Positions 1 to 10,139 are shown, counted from the stretch's first letter. The stretch: DNA of 64,000 nt from Bin52 sp965213935 (GCA_965213935.1 CBDCAO010000012.1:1984001-2048000); one strand, 5' to 3'. Notes: a model not told the origin generated them from the letters alone. Made by a program: numbers and translations.

Positions 1-853
1 CTGCGGTAATTCGCCCGGCAAGCACGTCGCGTCCGCCGATCCACAACACCAGGGTCACCGCACCGAACACGAAGGCGATGACAATACCGGTGAGCGCGGC
101 CCGGTTGCGGACCCGATGCACCGCGGTCGCGAACGCATCCTCGACCCGGATGCCGAACCGGACCACGTCGGTCTGCTCGTGGCCGAATGCCTGGACAACG
201 CGAATTCCCCCCAGGGATTCGTCAACATGAGTGCCGATATCGGCCACCCGGTCCTGCGAGGCGCGGCTCAGTCGCCGAACCCGTCGTCCGAGCAGGATGA
301 TCGGTGCCACCACGAGCGGGATCACCAGCAGTACCAGGCCCGAAAGCTTCGGACTGGTCACCAGCAACATGATCAGACCGCCGGCGAACATCAGCGCATT
401 GCGCATGGCAATCGATACCGATGCGCCGACCACGGTCTGGACCAGGGTGGTGTCCGCCGCAATCCGCGAGACCAGTTCTCCGGTGTTCCTGGTTTCGAAG
501 AAGGCGGGACTCAGATGGATCACGTGGCTGAACACCGCCTTTCGCAGGTCGGCAACAACCCGCTCGCCCACCCAGGCGACCAGGTAGAACCGGCTGTAAC
601 TGGCCACGGCAAGCAGCAGCACCACCGCGAGGATGATGATCACCGCCTGGTCGAACACCAGGGGATCGCCCATGGCGAATCCCTCGTCGATCAGGACCCG
701 CAGGCCGATGCCGATGGCAAGCACGGTTGTCGCGGCGATGGTGAGGGCAACCGCAGCTCCGACAATCGGCCAGCGGTATGGAACGAGATAGGGAACCAGC
801 GTCGTCAGCATCGACAGTTCACGCCGGTCGTCCGGCTCGTTGTCGTGTCTCAA
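1..853 (-). CDS. ABC exporter, membrane-domain half (partial, runs off the left edge)
   Basis: The reverse strand reads without a stop from about 853 to base 1 and encodes the six-helix exporter membrane domain of an MsbA/multidrug type ABC protein. Visible signs are the hydrophobic stretches after LVPYRWPIVGAAVAL, the motif PAFFETRNTGELVSRI, and the loop SQDRVADIGTHVDESLGGI, which are typical of the coupling-helix region of lipid and drug exporters. The ATPase domain would lie left of the window and is not seen. The start is uncertain: TTG codons near 853 give an N-terminus LRHDNEPDD, while the first ATG is at 811. It is divergent from the bL31 gene. The substrate cannot be told from this half. 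Confidence 0.8.
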   Translation of the reverse strand, partial: MRHDNEPDDRRELSMLTTLVPYLVPYRWPIVGAAVALTIAATTVLAIGIGLRVLIDEGFAMGDPLVFDQAVIIILAVVLLLAVASYSRFYLVAWVGERVVADLRKAVFSHVIHLSPAFFETRNTGELVSRIAADTTLVQTVVGASVSIAMRNALMFAGGLIMLLVTSPKLSGLVLLVIPLVVAPIILLGRRVRRLSRASQDRVADIGTHVDESLGGIRVVQAFGHEQTDVVRFGIRVEDAFATAVHRVRNRAALTGIVIAFVFGAVTLVLWIGGRDVLAGRITA

Positions 854-967
854 CAATGGTCTTCCCGTCAGCAACCCCGGTTGCGTACATCACACTATTG
901 GCTTTCGGCTCCCGAAAGGCAATGTCGGTCTCTTGTCTGACGGTTCCCGACGGGATCCGGAGGCGGC

Positions 968-996
968 TTGCACCCGTTCCTCATCGGGAGTATACG
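968..996 (+). promoter_or_regulatory. possible sigma-70 promoter for rpmE
   Basis: TTGCAC (968-973) and TATACG (991-996) are separated by 17 bases and lie about 28 bases upstream of the bL31 start codon. The match to TTGACA/TATAAT is partial, so this is a prediction by eye. Confidence 0.35.
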
Positions 997-1023
997 ACCG
1001 CTGTCCGTGATGGAGCGTCCGCC

Positions 1024-1248
1024 ATGAAGTCCGATATTCACCCCGATTACCACGAAATCACCGTCGTCATGACAGACGGGACCGAGTACAAGACCCGCTC
1101 GACGCTGGGCGCGGAGGGCGATGTTCTGAGGCTGGATATCGATCCCAAGACCCACCCCGCCTGGACGGGACAGCGCCGGGTCGTCGATACCGGCGGACGT
1201 GTTGCGCAATTCAACCGGCGGTTTGCCGGCCTGGGCGCCAACAGCTGA
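1024..1248 (+). CDS. rpmE: 50S ribosomal protein bL31
   Basis: This 74-residue protein starts MKSDIHPDYHEITVVMTDG and contains LDIDPKTHPAWTG and VDTGGRVAQFNRRF, which is the conserved bL31 pattern almost end to end. bL31 sits on the large ribosomal subunit at the central protuberance and bridges to the 30S head. The four cysteines of the zinc-binding form are absent, so this is the zinc-free type. The ATG at 1024 gives the family-typical N-terminus; longer upstream readings have no family similarity. It is divergent from the ABC exporter and is followed by a heat-shock gene with its own promoter. Confidence 0.96.
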   Translation: MKSDIHPDYHEITVVMTDGTEYKTRSTLGAEGDVLRLDIDPKTHPAWTGQRRVVDTGGRVAQFNRRFAGLGANS

Positions 1249-1269
1249 CGAAGTCGTTCTCCGACGTAT

Positions 1270-1298
1270 CTTGACGTCCTCCTGACGGGTTCCCATAT
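1270..1298 (+). promoter_or_regulatory. predicted heat-shock (sigma-32/RpoH) promoter
   Basis: CTTGACG (1270-1276) and CCCATAT (1292-1298) are 15 bases apart. This closely fits the RpoH consensus of CTTGAAA, 13-15 bases, CCCATNT, and it lies about 110 bases before the small heat-shock protein start. The function of the downstream gene supports the call; no transcription data are available. Confidence 0.6.
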
Positions 1299-1406
1299 CC
1301 CCTGCAGATCCGGATCGCTGCGTGTCAGGGTCCGGACATGAGCAAACGGGTTCGGCCAATCGGCGGACCCGCCGTCCACATTGCTTGCATGAAAGGATAT
1401 GGACCC

Positions 1407-1877
1407 ATGCGCACCATCGACTTCAGCCCCTTCTTCCGTTCCTCGGTCGGCTTCGATCGCATGGCGAACCTGCTTGATGCCGCCTACCGGGCGGAGGGTT
1501 CGAACCAGCCTGGCTATCCGCCCTACAACATCGTGCGGACCGACAACGATCACTACAGGATCTCGATGGCGGTAGCCGGATTCTCGGAGGCCGACATCGA
1601 CGTCACGGCCAAGGAAAACACGCTGGCGGTCAGCGGCAAGCTTGCCGGGCAGCAGGCCGGGAAGGACGCCGCCTTCCTGCACCGCGGAATCGCGACCCGC
1701 ACCTTCGAACAGCGGTTCGACCTTGCCGATCACATCGTGGTCACCGGCGCGAGCATGGAGAATGGCCTGCTCCACATCGACCTGGTCCGCGAGGTTCCGG
1801 AAGAGAAGAGGCCGCGCAAGATCGCGATCGGCTCCCGATCTCACACGGTGATCGACAACTCTTCTGCCGCGGCCTGA
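1407..1877 (+). CDS. small heat-shock protein, Hsp20/IbpA family
   Basis: This 156-residue alpha-crystallin-type chaperone holds unfolding proteins in a refoldable state for the DnaK/ClpB system. The N-terminus MRTIDFSPFFRSSVGFDR is typical of alphaproteobacterial IbpA-like proteins. The crystallin domain runs from about residue 35 (YNIVRTDNDHYRISMAVAGF) to the strand ending near LLHIDLVREVPEEKRPRKI. The C-terminal I-x-I type anchor is represented by KIAIG. The ATG at 1407 was chosen over the upstream one at 1338 because it follows AAAGGA and gives the family N-terminus. A sigma-32-like promoter precedes it and a strong hairpin follows it. Confidence 0.93.
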   Translation: MRTIDFSPFFRSSVGFDRMANLLDAAYRAEGSNQPGYPPYNIVRTDNDHYRISMAVAGFSEADIDVTAKENTLAVSGKLAGQQAGKDAAFLHRGIATRTFEQRFDLADHIVVTGASMENGLLHIDLVREVPEEKRPRKIAIGSRSHTVIDNSSAAA

Positions 1878-1911
1878 CAGTCGGCGACGGCTGTCCCCGG
1901 CACGACCCGGC

Positions 1912-1944
1912 ACGCACGGGACCGGCTCCTCCGGTCCCGTGCGT
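1912..1944. terminator. bidirectional hairpin terminator
   Basis: A perfect 14-base inverted repeat (1912-1925 with 1931-1944, loop CTCCT) fills the gap between the convergent heat-shock and hydrolase genes. There is no long T-run, but the position and stem strength suit transcription termination from both sides. Confidence 0.65.
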
Positions 1945-2748
1945 CTACCGGCCGTCACCGGACATGAATGCCGCAAGCGCGTCGAGGGTCTCGTCGGGCT
2001 GTTCCACCATCATCATGTGCCCGGCGCGCTCAAGCAGTACCGTGCTGCTTTCGGCGAGTGCGTCGGCCAGCGGTGCCGCTCCGCGCGCCGGCGTCATCCG
2101 GTCGTCCGACCCGAGCAGCAGCAACACCGGGCAGGTAACGGCAGCTGCCGCCTCAAGCCCTTCCTTCCAGTCATTGCATGCAGCAAGGTCGTTGGCGAGC
2201 ACACCCGACGCTCCGGCCTCGAGCAGCCGCAGGCTCGCGCCGGTAACCCAGAGCCCGGGGGCCCGGTGACCGCCGATCTGAGCACGGCGCCCGACCCCCC
2301 ATCCTACGATCGATGCGTACGCCTCGTGTCTTCCGTCCCGTGCCGCCCCGAGCAGGTCTGGGTGCACCGGCATGTGCGCAAGAGCTCCGAGCAGTGCCAG
2401 CCGGCTGACCGCATCCGGGTGCCGTGCCGCATACGCAAGCACGATCAGCGCCCCGAGTGAGTGCCCGACGAGATGCAGGTCCCGGGCACCGGCCACACCG
2501 AGCACCGCGGCGAGCCAGTCAGCATAGCCCGGCACCGAATTCGGCGCCGGCCCCTGCGAGCGCCCGTGGCCCGGCAGGTCGAGACCGAGCACCGAGAAGC
2601 CGTGATGGGCGAAGTAGCGCGCCTGCATCGACCAGACGGTGTGATCCATCCCGGCACCGTGTACCAGCACCAGCGTTGCCCGGCCGGACTCGAAGGGTGT
2701 CCCACCGGTGGCCGCAAACACCCGCCTTCCCTGGACCTCGAGCTCCAT
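1945..2748 (-). CDS. alpha/beta hydrolase
   Basis: This 267-residue alpha/beta-fold hydrolase has the oxyanion motif VLVHGAGMDHTVW and the nucleophile elbow GHSLGA. An acid position (LLLLGSDDRMTP) and the catalytic histidine in RAGHMMMVEQPDE follow near the C-terminus. The layout is that of small esterases and epoxide or lactone hydrolases. The start at 2748 (MELEVQGRR) lies two bases after the metY stop, so the two genes are almost certainly cotranscribed and translationally coupled. The substrate cannot be told; coupling to metY hints at a sulfur or ester metabolite, but that is inference. Confidence 0.88.
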   Translation of the reverse strand: MELEVQGRRVFAATGGTPFESGRATLVLVHGAGMDHTVWSMQARYFAHHGFSVLGLDLPGHGRSQGPAPNSVPGYADWLAAVLGVAGARDLHLVGHSLGALIVLAYAARHPDAVSRLALLGALAHMPVHPDLLGAARDGRHEAYASIVGWGVGRRAQIGGHRAPGLWVTGASLRLLEAGASGVLANDLAACNDWKEGLEAAAAVTCPVLLLLGSDDRMTPARGAAPLADALAESSTVLLERAGHMMMVEQPDETLDALAAFMSGDGR

Positions 2749-2750
2749 CG

Positions 2751-4058
2751 TCAGCTCGCCCTGCGCACCGTGGCAGCCCTGAGCGCCTGGCGCAGGTCGG
2801 CGACCAGGTCCGCCGGATCCTCGAGACCGACCGATAACCGGATCAGGTCCTCGGACAGGCCGGCCGCGCGCATGGTCTCCGCGTCCATCTGCTGATGGGT
2901 CGTGCTTGCAGGATGGATGACCAGTGACTTGGCATCGCCCACATTGGCCAGGTGCGACCACAGTCCCAGGCGTTCGATGAAGCGGCGGCCGGCCTCGCGC
3001 CCGCCCCTGATGCCGAAGGCGATCATTGATCCGGCGCCGGCAGGAAGCAGCCGTCGCGCGAGATCCCGGTCCGGATGATCGTCAAGCTCGGGGTAGCTGA
3101 CCCATTCCACCGCGTCGGACCCCGCCAGGAACCGGGCGACGGCGCGGGCGTTCGCAACGTGCCGTTCCATGCGCATCGGCAGGGTCTCGATGCCCTGGAG
3201 GATATGGAACGCGGTTGCAGGCGCCATGCACGCACCGAAGTCGCGAAGTCCTTCCGCACGCGCCCGCATGATGAAGGCCTGGGGTCCGAATTCTTCGGCA
3301 AAGTCGAGCCCGTGGTAGCCGGCATAGGGCTCCGTGAGCGTGGGAAACAGTCCCGACTTTTCCCAGTCGAAGGTACCGCCGTCCACCAGAACGCCGCCGA
3401 TCGCGACACCGTGACCACCGAGCCACTTGGTTGCGGAGTGGACGATCAGGTCGGCTCCATGCTCGAAGGGCCGGCACAGCCACGGGGTGGCAAAGGTCGA
3501 GTCCACCATCAGCGGTATGCCGGCGGCATGGGCGATCTCGGCAATCGCGGGAAGGTCCATGATCTCGAGGCCGGGATTGCCGATGGTCTCGCCGAACACC
3601 AGCCTGGTTTCCGGGCGAATGGCGGCGCGGAACCCCTCGAGATCACGCGGATGCACCTTGGTGGTCTCGATCCCGAAACGGGGCAGGGTGTGGCTGAACA
3701 GATTGTGGCTGCCGCCATAGAGCGCGCTCGAGGCCACGATGTGGCCGCCCTGGCCCATCAGGGTGACGATGCCAAGAACCAGGGCGGCGTGGCCGCTCGC
3801 TGCTGCCACGGCTCCCACCCCGTTCTCGAGCGCGGCGACGCGTTCCTCGAGAACCGCGACCGTCGGGTTCGAAATGCGCGAATAGATGTGACCGGCGCGC
3901 TCGAGGTTGAACAGCGAGGCGGCATGATCCACGTCGCGGAACACGTAGGACGTGGTCTGGTAGATCGGAACGGCACGGGCGCCCGTCGCCGGATCCGGCT
4001 GCTGCCCGGCATGCAGTGCGAGCGTGGTCAGGTCGTAGGTGTTTCCGGACGATGTCAT
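2751..4058 (-). CDS. metY: O-acetylhomoserine sulfhydrylase family (MetY/MetZ type)
   Basis: This 435-residue PLP enzyme of the Cys/Met metabolism family makes homocysteine from O-acetyl- (or O-succinyl-) homoserine and sulfide. It starts TYDLTTLALHAGQQPDPATG, has the substrate/PLP region YSRISNPTVAVLEERVAALE, and carries the PLP lysine in VHSATKWLGGHG. The end SEDLIRLSVGLEDPADLV is the family C-terminal signature. The length (about 430) and the extended loop region fit O-acetylhomoserine aminocarboxypropyltransferases rather than the shorter cystathionine enzymes. The ATG at 4058 follows a GGAAGGA-like site. The hydrolase starts two bases after the stop. Confidence 0.92.
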   Translation of the reverse strand: MTSSGNTYDLTTLALHAGQQPDPATGARAVPIYQTTSYVFRDVDHAASLFNLERAGHIYSRISNPTVAVLEERVAALENGVGAVAAASGHAALVLGIVTLMGQGGHIVASSALYGGSHNLFSHTLPRFGIETTKVHPRDLEGFRAAIRPETRLVFGETIGNPGLEIMDLPAIAEIAHAAGIPLMVDSTFATPWLCRPFEHGADLIVHSATKWLGGHGVAIGGVLVDGGTFDWEKSGLFPTLTEPYAGYHGLDFAEEFGPQAFIMRARAEGLRDFGACMAPATAFHILQGIETLPMRMERHVANARAVARFLAGSDAVEWVSYPELDDHPDRDLARRLLPAGAGSMIAFGIRGGREAGRRFIERLGLWSHLANVGDAKSLVIHPASTTHQQMDAETMRAAGLSEDLIRLSVGLEDPADLVADLRQALRAATVRRAS

Positions 4059-4191
4059 GCGTCGTGGTATCCTTCCGACCGGCTGAGGTAAGCCCATAGT
4101 GGCGAATTCCGCACATGCCGGCAACACGGGACCAGCTTGACTCGGCCGCGCTTGGGCTCTAGCAGGCAGCGTCCCGCACCGTACCGGTTCC

Positions 4192-4683
4192 GTGTCCTCG
4201 ATGCCGCATTACCTCGTCCATCTGCTCCTGGTTCTGGTTGCGCCGCTTGCCGCCACGGCGGCCGGGACGGGGCACGGCCATTCGGATCCGCAGGCGACGG
4301 TGGGCGCGCTGGAGATCAGCGCCGCCCGCGCGCCGGCATCGCTCGGGGCGGCACGCAACGGAGTCGTCTACCTTGCCGTCCGCAACACCGGGGATCAGCC
4401 GGACGCGCTGCTGGAGGCCCGGTCAGCGGTCGCGGACCGGACCGAGCTTCACACCCATATCCACACCGACGGCATCATGCGGATGCGCCGGTTCGACCGG
4501 TTCGGGATCCCGGCCGACGGCATGCTGGACCTTCGTTCAGGCGGAGACCACATCATGCTGGTGAAGCTGCGGGAGCCGCTGGTGACCGGTCGGCAGTTCG
4601 ACCTGACCCTGGTGTTCGAGCGCGCGGGCACCGTGGACGTCAGGGTCGAGGTCGTGCCGCTGAGATCCCTGAAGCATCACTGA
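4192..4683 (+). CDS. PCuAC-type copper chaperone (periplasmic)
   Basis: This 163-residue exported protein has a hydrophobic signal segment (HYLVHLLLVLVAPLAATAAG). The PCuAC domain follows with the copper ligand pattern H(x)nM...HxM, seen as ELHTHIHTDGIMRM and GGDHIMLVKL. Such proteins bind Cu(I) in the periplasm and help load the CuA site of cytochrome oxidase. A GTG start at 4192 is used; the ATG at 4201 is an alternative. No Sco or cytochrome oxidase gene is next to it. It converges with the dehydrogenase pair downstream. Confidence 0.88.
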   Translation: MSSMPHYLVHLLLVLVAPLAATAAGTGHGHSDPQATVGALEISAARAPASLGAARNGVVYLAVRNTGDQPDALLEARSAVADRTELHTHIHTDGIMRMRRFDRFGIPADGMLDLRSGGDHIMLVKLREPLVTGRQFDLTLVFERAGTVDVRVEVVPLRSLKHH

Positions 4684-4737
4684 CACCGGCGCCGGGGTGA
4701 TGCGGACCGCGCGCGCCGTTGCGCGGCGGCCGCGCCG

Positions 4738-5544
4738 CTACTGTGCGCTCCACCCGCCGTCGAGAGACAGGGTGGTCCCGGTCATGTTGGCCGCCGCCGG
4801 ACTGCACAGGAACAGTACCGCGCCCGCAATCTCTTCCGCGGTGGTGAAGGCGCCGGACGGCTGCTTCTCCAGCAGCAGGTCGCGGGTTGCCTGCTCGACC
4901 GCGATGTCGGCAGTCTGGGCCCGAGCCTCAATCTGCGCCATCACCAGCGGCGTGTGCACCCACCCCGGGCAAATCGCGTTGCAGGTCACACCACTGCCGG
5001 CTGTCTCCAGGGCAACGACCCGGGTCATTCCCACCAGTCCGTGCTTTGCCGCCACGTAGGCGACCTTGTCCACCGACGCGACCAGGCCGTGGACTGAGGC
5101 GATGTTGATGATCCGGCCCCAGCCGCGCTGCTTCATTCCGGCAACCACCGCCTTGGTGGCATGGAACGCCGCCGACAGGTTCACGCCGATGATGTCGTTC
5201 CAGGCCTGGTCCGGAAACGCCTCCATCGGGGAGGTATGCTGAATGCCGGCGTTGTTGACGAGGATGTCGACCGGCCCGAGTTCATCGCCCGCCCGCGACA
5301 GCATGGCGCGGACCTGTTCGGGCCGGCGCATGTCGGCGTTGCTGTAGAGCACCCGCACCGAACACCGACGCTCCAGTTCGGCTCGCTGCACCTCGATGTC
5401 CCCGGCGTCGCCGAACCCGTTCAGCATCAGGCCCGCGCCAGACTCCGCGAGGGTCCGGGCAATGATCCGGCCGATGCCGCTGGTCGACCCGGTTACAACC
5501 GCAACCCTGCCGCGCACTGCGGGCTGTTCCACGGCCCCGGTCAT
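4738..5544 (-). CDS. bdhA: 3-hydroxybutyrate dehydrogenase (SDR)
   Basis: This 268-residue short-chain dehydrogenase carries the NAD motif TGSTSGIGR, the NNAG motif, the catalytic Ser in NIASVHG and the Y-x3-K pair in AYVAAKHG. The C-terminal CPGWVHTPLV and the long lid containing LLLEKQPSGAFTT match 3-hydroxybutyrate dehydrogenases, which oxidise D-3-hydroxybutyrate to acetoacetate in PHB and ketone-body use. Its ATG overlaps the stop of the upstream dehydrogenase by four bases (ATGA), so the two are translationally coupled. Confidence 0.88.
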   Translation of the reverse strand: MTGAVEQPAVRGRVAVVTGSTSGIGRIIARTLAESGAGLMLNGFGDAGDIEVQRAELERRCSVRVLYSNADMRRPEQVRAMLSRAGDELGPVDILVNNAGIQHTSPMEAFPDQAWNDIIGVNLSAAFHATKAVVAGMKQRGWGRIINIASVHGLVASVDKVAYVAAKHGLVGMTRVVALETAGSGVTCNAICPGWVHTPLVMAQIEARAQTADIAVEQATRDLLLEKQPSGAFTTAEEIAGAVLFLCSPAAANMTGTTLSLDGGWSAQ

Positions 5545-6605
5545 CCGCGAACAGCCGCCGCAATTGCCGTACCCAGATCGGCGGTCGTTGCCTGGCCGCC
5601 CAGGTCGGGGGTTTTCGGTCCGCCGCTGGCGATCACTTCCTCGCAGGCCTGTACGATGGCCGCAGCGGCTTCACTGTGGCCGTGGTGTTCAAGCAGCATG
5701 GCGCCGGACCAGATCTGGCCGATCGGATTGGCAATGCCCTTGCCGGCGATGTCCGGGGCCGAACCGTGCACCGGCTCGAACATCGAGGGGAGATCCATGT
5801 CCGGATTGATGTTGGCGGACGGCGCGATGGCGATGGAACCCGCGACCGCCGGCCCCAGGTCGGAAAGAATGTCCCCGAACAGGTTCGAGCCCACCACCAC
5901 GTCGAACCAGTCCGGATGCAGCACGAAATGAGCCGTGAGGATATCGATGTGATACTGGTCGGTCTCGAGCTCGGGGTAGTCGGCGGCCACGGCCCGGAAC
6001 CGCTCGTCCCAGTACGGCATGGTGTGGATGATCCCGTTCGACTTCGTTGCAGAGGTGACCTTCTTCAGTCCGAGCTCCCGGCAGAGCGAGAACGCGTAGT
6101 TCAGGATCCTGTCAGTCCCGTGGCGGGTGAAGATGCTCTCTTGCACCGCCATTTCCTGGTCCGAACCCCGGTGCAACCGTCCGCCGATTTCCGAGTACTC
6201 GCCCTCGTTGTTTTCCCGGACCACCCAGAAATTGATGTCCTCGGGACCCCGGCCGGCCAGCGGACACGGCATGCCGCGCAGCATCCGCACCGGACGCAGG
6301 TTGACGTACTGGCGCATCTCGCGCCGGATCGGGATCAGCAGTCCCCACAGTGAGACATGGTCCGGGACACCCGGGTAGCCGCAGGCGCCGAGAAAGATCG
6401 AGTCGAACTCCTTCAGGGTATCAATCCCGTCCTCGGGCATCAGGCGGCCCGTCTTGTGAAAGCGCTCGCATCCCCAGTCGAATTCCGTGAAGCTGTACTC
6501 GATCCCGAACCTGGCGCCGGCAGCCTCGAGGACCCTGAGACCTTCCGGCACCACCTCCCAGCCGATCCCGTCGCCGGGAATGACCGCAATCCTGAGTGCT
6601 GACAT
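5541..6605 (-). CDS. tartrate/isopropylmalate-type dehydrogenase
   Basis: This 354-residue beta-decarboxylating dehydrogenase belongs to the isocitrate/isopropylmalate family. The start is IAVIPGDGIGWEVVPEGL, the substrate-binding segment contains LRPVRML, and the metal/NAD region has SDLGPAVAGSIAIAPSANI followed by FEPVHGSAPDIAGKGIANP. The variant segment ENNEGEYSEIGGRLH fits tartrate dehydrogenase/D-malate dehydrogenase (TtuC/DmlA) better than LeuB, and no leu genes are nearby. The start at 6605 is the only one giving the family N-terminus. It overlaps bdhA by four bases. Confidence 0.88.
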   Translation of the reverse strand: MSALRIAVIPGDGIGWEVVPEGLRVLEAAGARFGIEYSFTEFDWGCERFHKTGRLMPEDGIDTLKEFDSIFLGACGYPGVPDHVSLWGLLIPIRREMRQYVNLRPVRMLRGMPCPLAGRGPEDINFWVVRENNEGEYSEIGGRLHRGSDQEMAVQESIFTRHGTDRILNYAFSLCRELGLKKVTSATKSNGIIHTMPYWDERFRAVAADYPELETDQYHIDILTAHFVLHPDWFDVVVGSNLFGDILSDLGPAVAGSIAIAPSANINPDMDLPSMFEPVHGSAPDIAGKGIANPIGQIWSGAMLLEHHGHSEAAAAIVQACEEVIASGGPKTPDLGGQATTADLGTAIAAAVRG

Positions 6606-6694
6606 GTCGCGTGCTCGCTCCTGATGGTGATGGCCGCGTCCCGCCGGGCCGCGGCCATATATAGGAGAGCGCCCCGTTCGTGCGCCAGTACTGA

Positions 6695-6724
6695 TTGACC
6701 GGGTCACACCGGCAGGGACACTAT
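6695..6724 (+). promoter_or_regulatory. possible promoter for ltaE-holA
   Basis: TTGACC (6695-6700) and CACTAT (6719-6724) with an 18-base spacer lie 36 bases before the aldolase start, in the divergent gap with the tartrate dehydrogenase gene. This is a prediction by eye only. Confidence 0.35.
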
Positions 6725-6759
6725 GAAGCGACAAGCATGACGCATGTAAGGGGCGGGGA

Positions 6760-7775
<1,016 letters not shown>

Positions 7776-7779
<4 letters not shown>

Positions 7780-8819
7780 AGGTCGCGCTGAAGGATCTGC
7801 CGCGCCTGGTCTCCGGCCTGCCGCCACAACTTCGCGCCATCCTGGTCTACGGTCCCGACGACGGCCACGTCAGCGAGACGGCGGAGGCGCTGGCCCGAAG
7901 CGTGGTCGACGACCTGGAGGATCCGTTCCGGGTCACGGTGCTTCACGGAGAAACCCTCACTGGCTCGCCGGGCATGCTCATGGATGCCGCAACCACGCCG
8001 GCGCTGACCGAGGGCCGGCGGCTGGTCCGGCTCCGGCATGTCCCGGACCGGGCTGCATCACTGTTTGCGGAACTTGCGGCGGCTGCGGGCGTCGACTCGG
8101 TCACGATTTCGGAGGCGGGCGCGCTCAGGCCCTCCTCGCCATTGCGCAAGCTGTTCGAGTCTTCCGAGACACTGGCGGCACTGCCCTGTTACGGCGACGA
8201 CGGTGCCGGATTGCGGCAGTTCATTCGCGGGGTTCTGGAAAGCCGGGATGTCCGGATCGAGGCGGATGCGCTTGATTTCCTGGCCGGTCGGCTTGGTGCG
8301 GACCGCCGGCAGACCAGGGCCGAGATCGAGAAACTGGCTCTCATGGCCGGGCCCGGGCAGCAACTGGGCCTCGCCGAGGTGGTGGAAGCGGTGGGAGACA
8401 GCGGGGAACTGGGCTTCGGCGACATCGCCAATGCAGTCGCACGTGGCGATGCTCCGCGGCTCGAGCGCGCCCTGGTGCGGGCCTGGGCCGCCGGCGACAC
8501 TCCGGTCGGAGTCCTGCGGCTGGTGATGATGCATTTCCAGCGCCTGCACCAGGCCGCGACCGCCCTCGCCGCCGGCCGCAGCCTCGATGCGGCACTCTCG
8601 GCCCTGCGCCCGCCCGTGATCCCGTTCACCCGCCGCCCGTTCGGCGAGCAGGTGCGCAGCTGGCCGCCGGCCCGCATCGAGACCGTCCTGCGCCGGCTTC
8701 ACGAGGCCGAACGGCAGTGCAAGTCGACAGGGATCCCCGACCGGGCGGTCTGCGGGCAGGTCCTGCTCGGCATCTGCCTGGTCCAGCGGCAGGCACGAAG
8801 CAGACCTGCCCGGCGGTAG
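7776..8819 (+). CDS. holA: DNA polymerase III subunit delta
   Basis: This 347-residue clamp-loader delta subunit has the N-terminal region MKVALKDLPRLVSGLP, an AAA-like domain without a Walker motif, and ILVYGPDDGHVSETAEAL. The middle segment includes VSITEAG-like text, DALDFLAGRLGADRRQTRAEIEKLAL, and GELGFGDIANAVARGD. The C-terminal bundle ends with LLGICLVQRQARSRP. Delta opens the beta sliding clamp for loading on DNA. In many alphaproteobacteria holA follows lptE; here it is coupled by a four-base overlap to threonine aldolase instead. Confidence 0.92.
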
Positions 8820-8947
8820 GGCTCGCCGTGCGGCTGGACCACCGGGCCGCCCGCTATGTCAAACACTGTCTCGCTGGGTATACTCCCGGCGACATACGGC
8901 CCCACGCAGTGGCCGCCCGTGTCCGCTTCGCAAAGGGAGGAACAGTC

Positions 8948-10132
8948 ATGAACCAGATGCAATGGACGCGGCGCGCGTTCATGTACGCCACGTCAGGCCT
9001 TGGCGCAGCCGCGATGTTGGGACGCATCCCCGGTGCTTCGGCCGCGGATGGCCAAGCGCTCAAGATCTGGGCAAATCCGGGCGTGCACAAGGTCGGCGCA
9101 AAGGACTGGAGCGCAATGGAGTCCCAGGGGGGCATCTCCATCGCCGCGACTGCAAAGAGCGCGCGGGCCGACGAGGCAATCCAGAAAATGGTCGTGGGTG
9201 ACGGCAACAAGCTCTTCGACGCGGTCACTGACAACGGAGGCGGCATGGAGGATGCACTTGCCTCGCAGGGCGCCATCGTTCCCCTCGACACGAGCCAGGT
9301 TCCCAACTGGAAGAATATTCTTCCCGTCTACAACGAAGGGGGTCTGGCCGCCCACACGATCCGCTACGAAGGCCAGGTCTACGCAACGCCGATGATCTCG
9401 AACGCGGACTCCATGGCGTACGATTACCAGGCGCTCGGCTTCCATCCGGACAGCTGGGGAGTGATGTTCGACGCCCAGTTCAAGGGCCGTGTCGCGCTGC
9501 AGAACGATTTCGGGCCGACGCTGACCAACATGGCCATCTACCTGAAGGAAAGCGGCAGGATCGAGATCGACAACCCGTCCGACATGACGCCGAAAGAGGT
9601 CCAGGCGGTCTGCGAGTTCCTGATCGACTGGAAGAAGAAGGGCCAGTTCCGGACCTTCTGGGACGGATTCCAGAACGGTGTCGGCATTCTGGCCAGCGGC
9701 GAAGTGCTGATGTCGTCCTGCTGGGAACCGATCCAGATCATTGCCAACCGGAAGACCGGCGACAAGGCCGACATCCGCTACGGCACCATGAAGGAAGGCC
9801 ACCAGACCTGGAACAACATGATCATGCTGACCAGGGGCGGACGCGAACGCGGCGCTGACGAACTCTACTACAAGCTCGCCAATGTCTATCTCTCGCCGTG
9901 GTTCGGCGCACGGACCTTGTCGGGGCTGGGCTTTGCGCCGCAGATGCTGGGCGTGGACGAGTACATCAAGGCGCATCCGGACGATTTCGCACCCGATGTG
10001 CAGGAGGTCGTGCTCGACATCCTGACACGGAAGAACGCCCGCTTCGCGGTTACGGGCAATGCGTGGCAAAACGTCTTCCCGACCCACATTCGTGCCTACC
10101 AGGACTGGTGGGCGCGTCTCCAGGCGGCCTGA
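8948..10132 (+). CDS. ABC transporter solute-binding protein, polyamine-type, Tat-exported
   Basis: This 394-residue periplasmic binding protein belongs to the PotD/family 1 group. The signal has a twin-arginine motif (WTRRAFMYATSGLGAAAMLG, Arg8-Arg9) followed by a hydrophobic core and an ASA-A type cleavage site near residue 34. That indicates export in folded form by Tat. The mature part has the segments GQVYATPMISNADSMAYDY and SCWEPIQIIANR, and the C-terminal AYQDWWARLQAA typical of these proteins. A GGGAGG site precedes the ATG at 8948. The following two permeases and ATPase form one operon. The true ligand is unknown. Confidence 0.9.
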   Translation: MNQMQWTRRAFMYATSGLGAAAMLGRIPGASAADGQALKIWANPGVHKVGAKDWSAMESQGGISIAATAKSARADEAIQKMVVGDGNKLFDAVTDNGGGMEDALASQGAIVPLDTSQVPNWKNILPVYNEGGLAAHTIRYEGQVYATPMISNADSMAYDYQALGFHPDSWGVMFDAQFKGRVALQNDFGPTLTNMAIYLKESGRIEIDNPSDMTPKEVQAVCEFLIDWKKKGQFRTFWDGFQNGVGILASGEVLMSSCWEPIQIIANRKTGDKADIRYGTMKEGHQTWNNMIMLTRGGRERGADELYYKLANVYLSPWFGARTLSGLGFAPQMLGVDEYIKAHPDDFAPDVQEVVLDILTRKNARFAVTGNAWQNVFPTHIRAYQDWWARLQAA

Positions 10133-10139
10133 CGGGCCG

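Noticed and set aside
4059..4191. Possible SAM-responsive riboswitch upstream of metY.
   Set aside because: I looked for SAM-II-like conserved bases and pairing on the reverse strand and could not match any known consensus.
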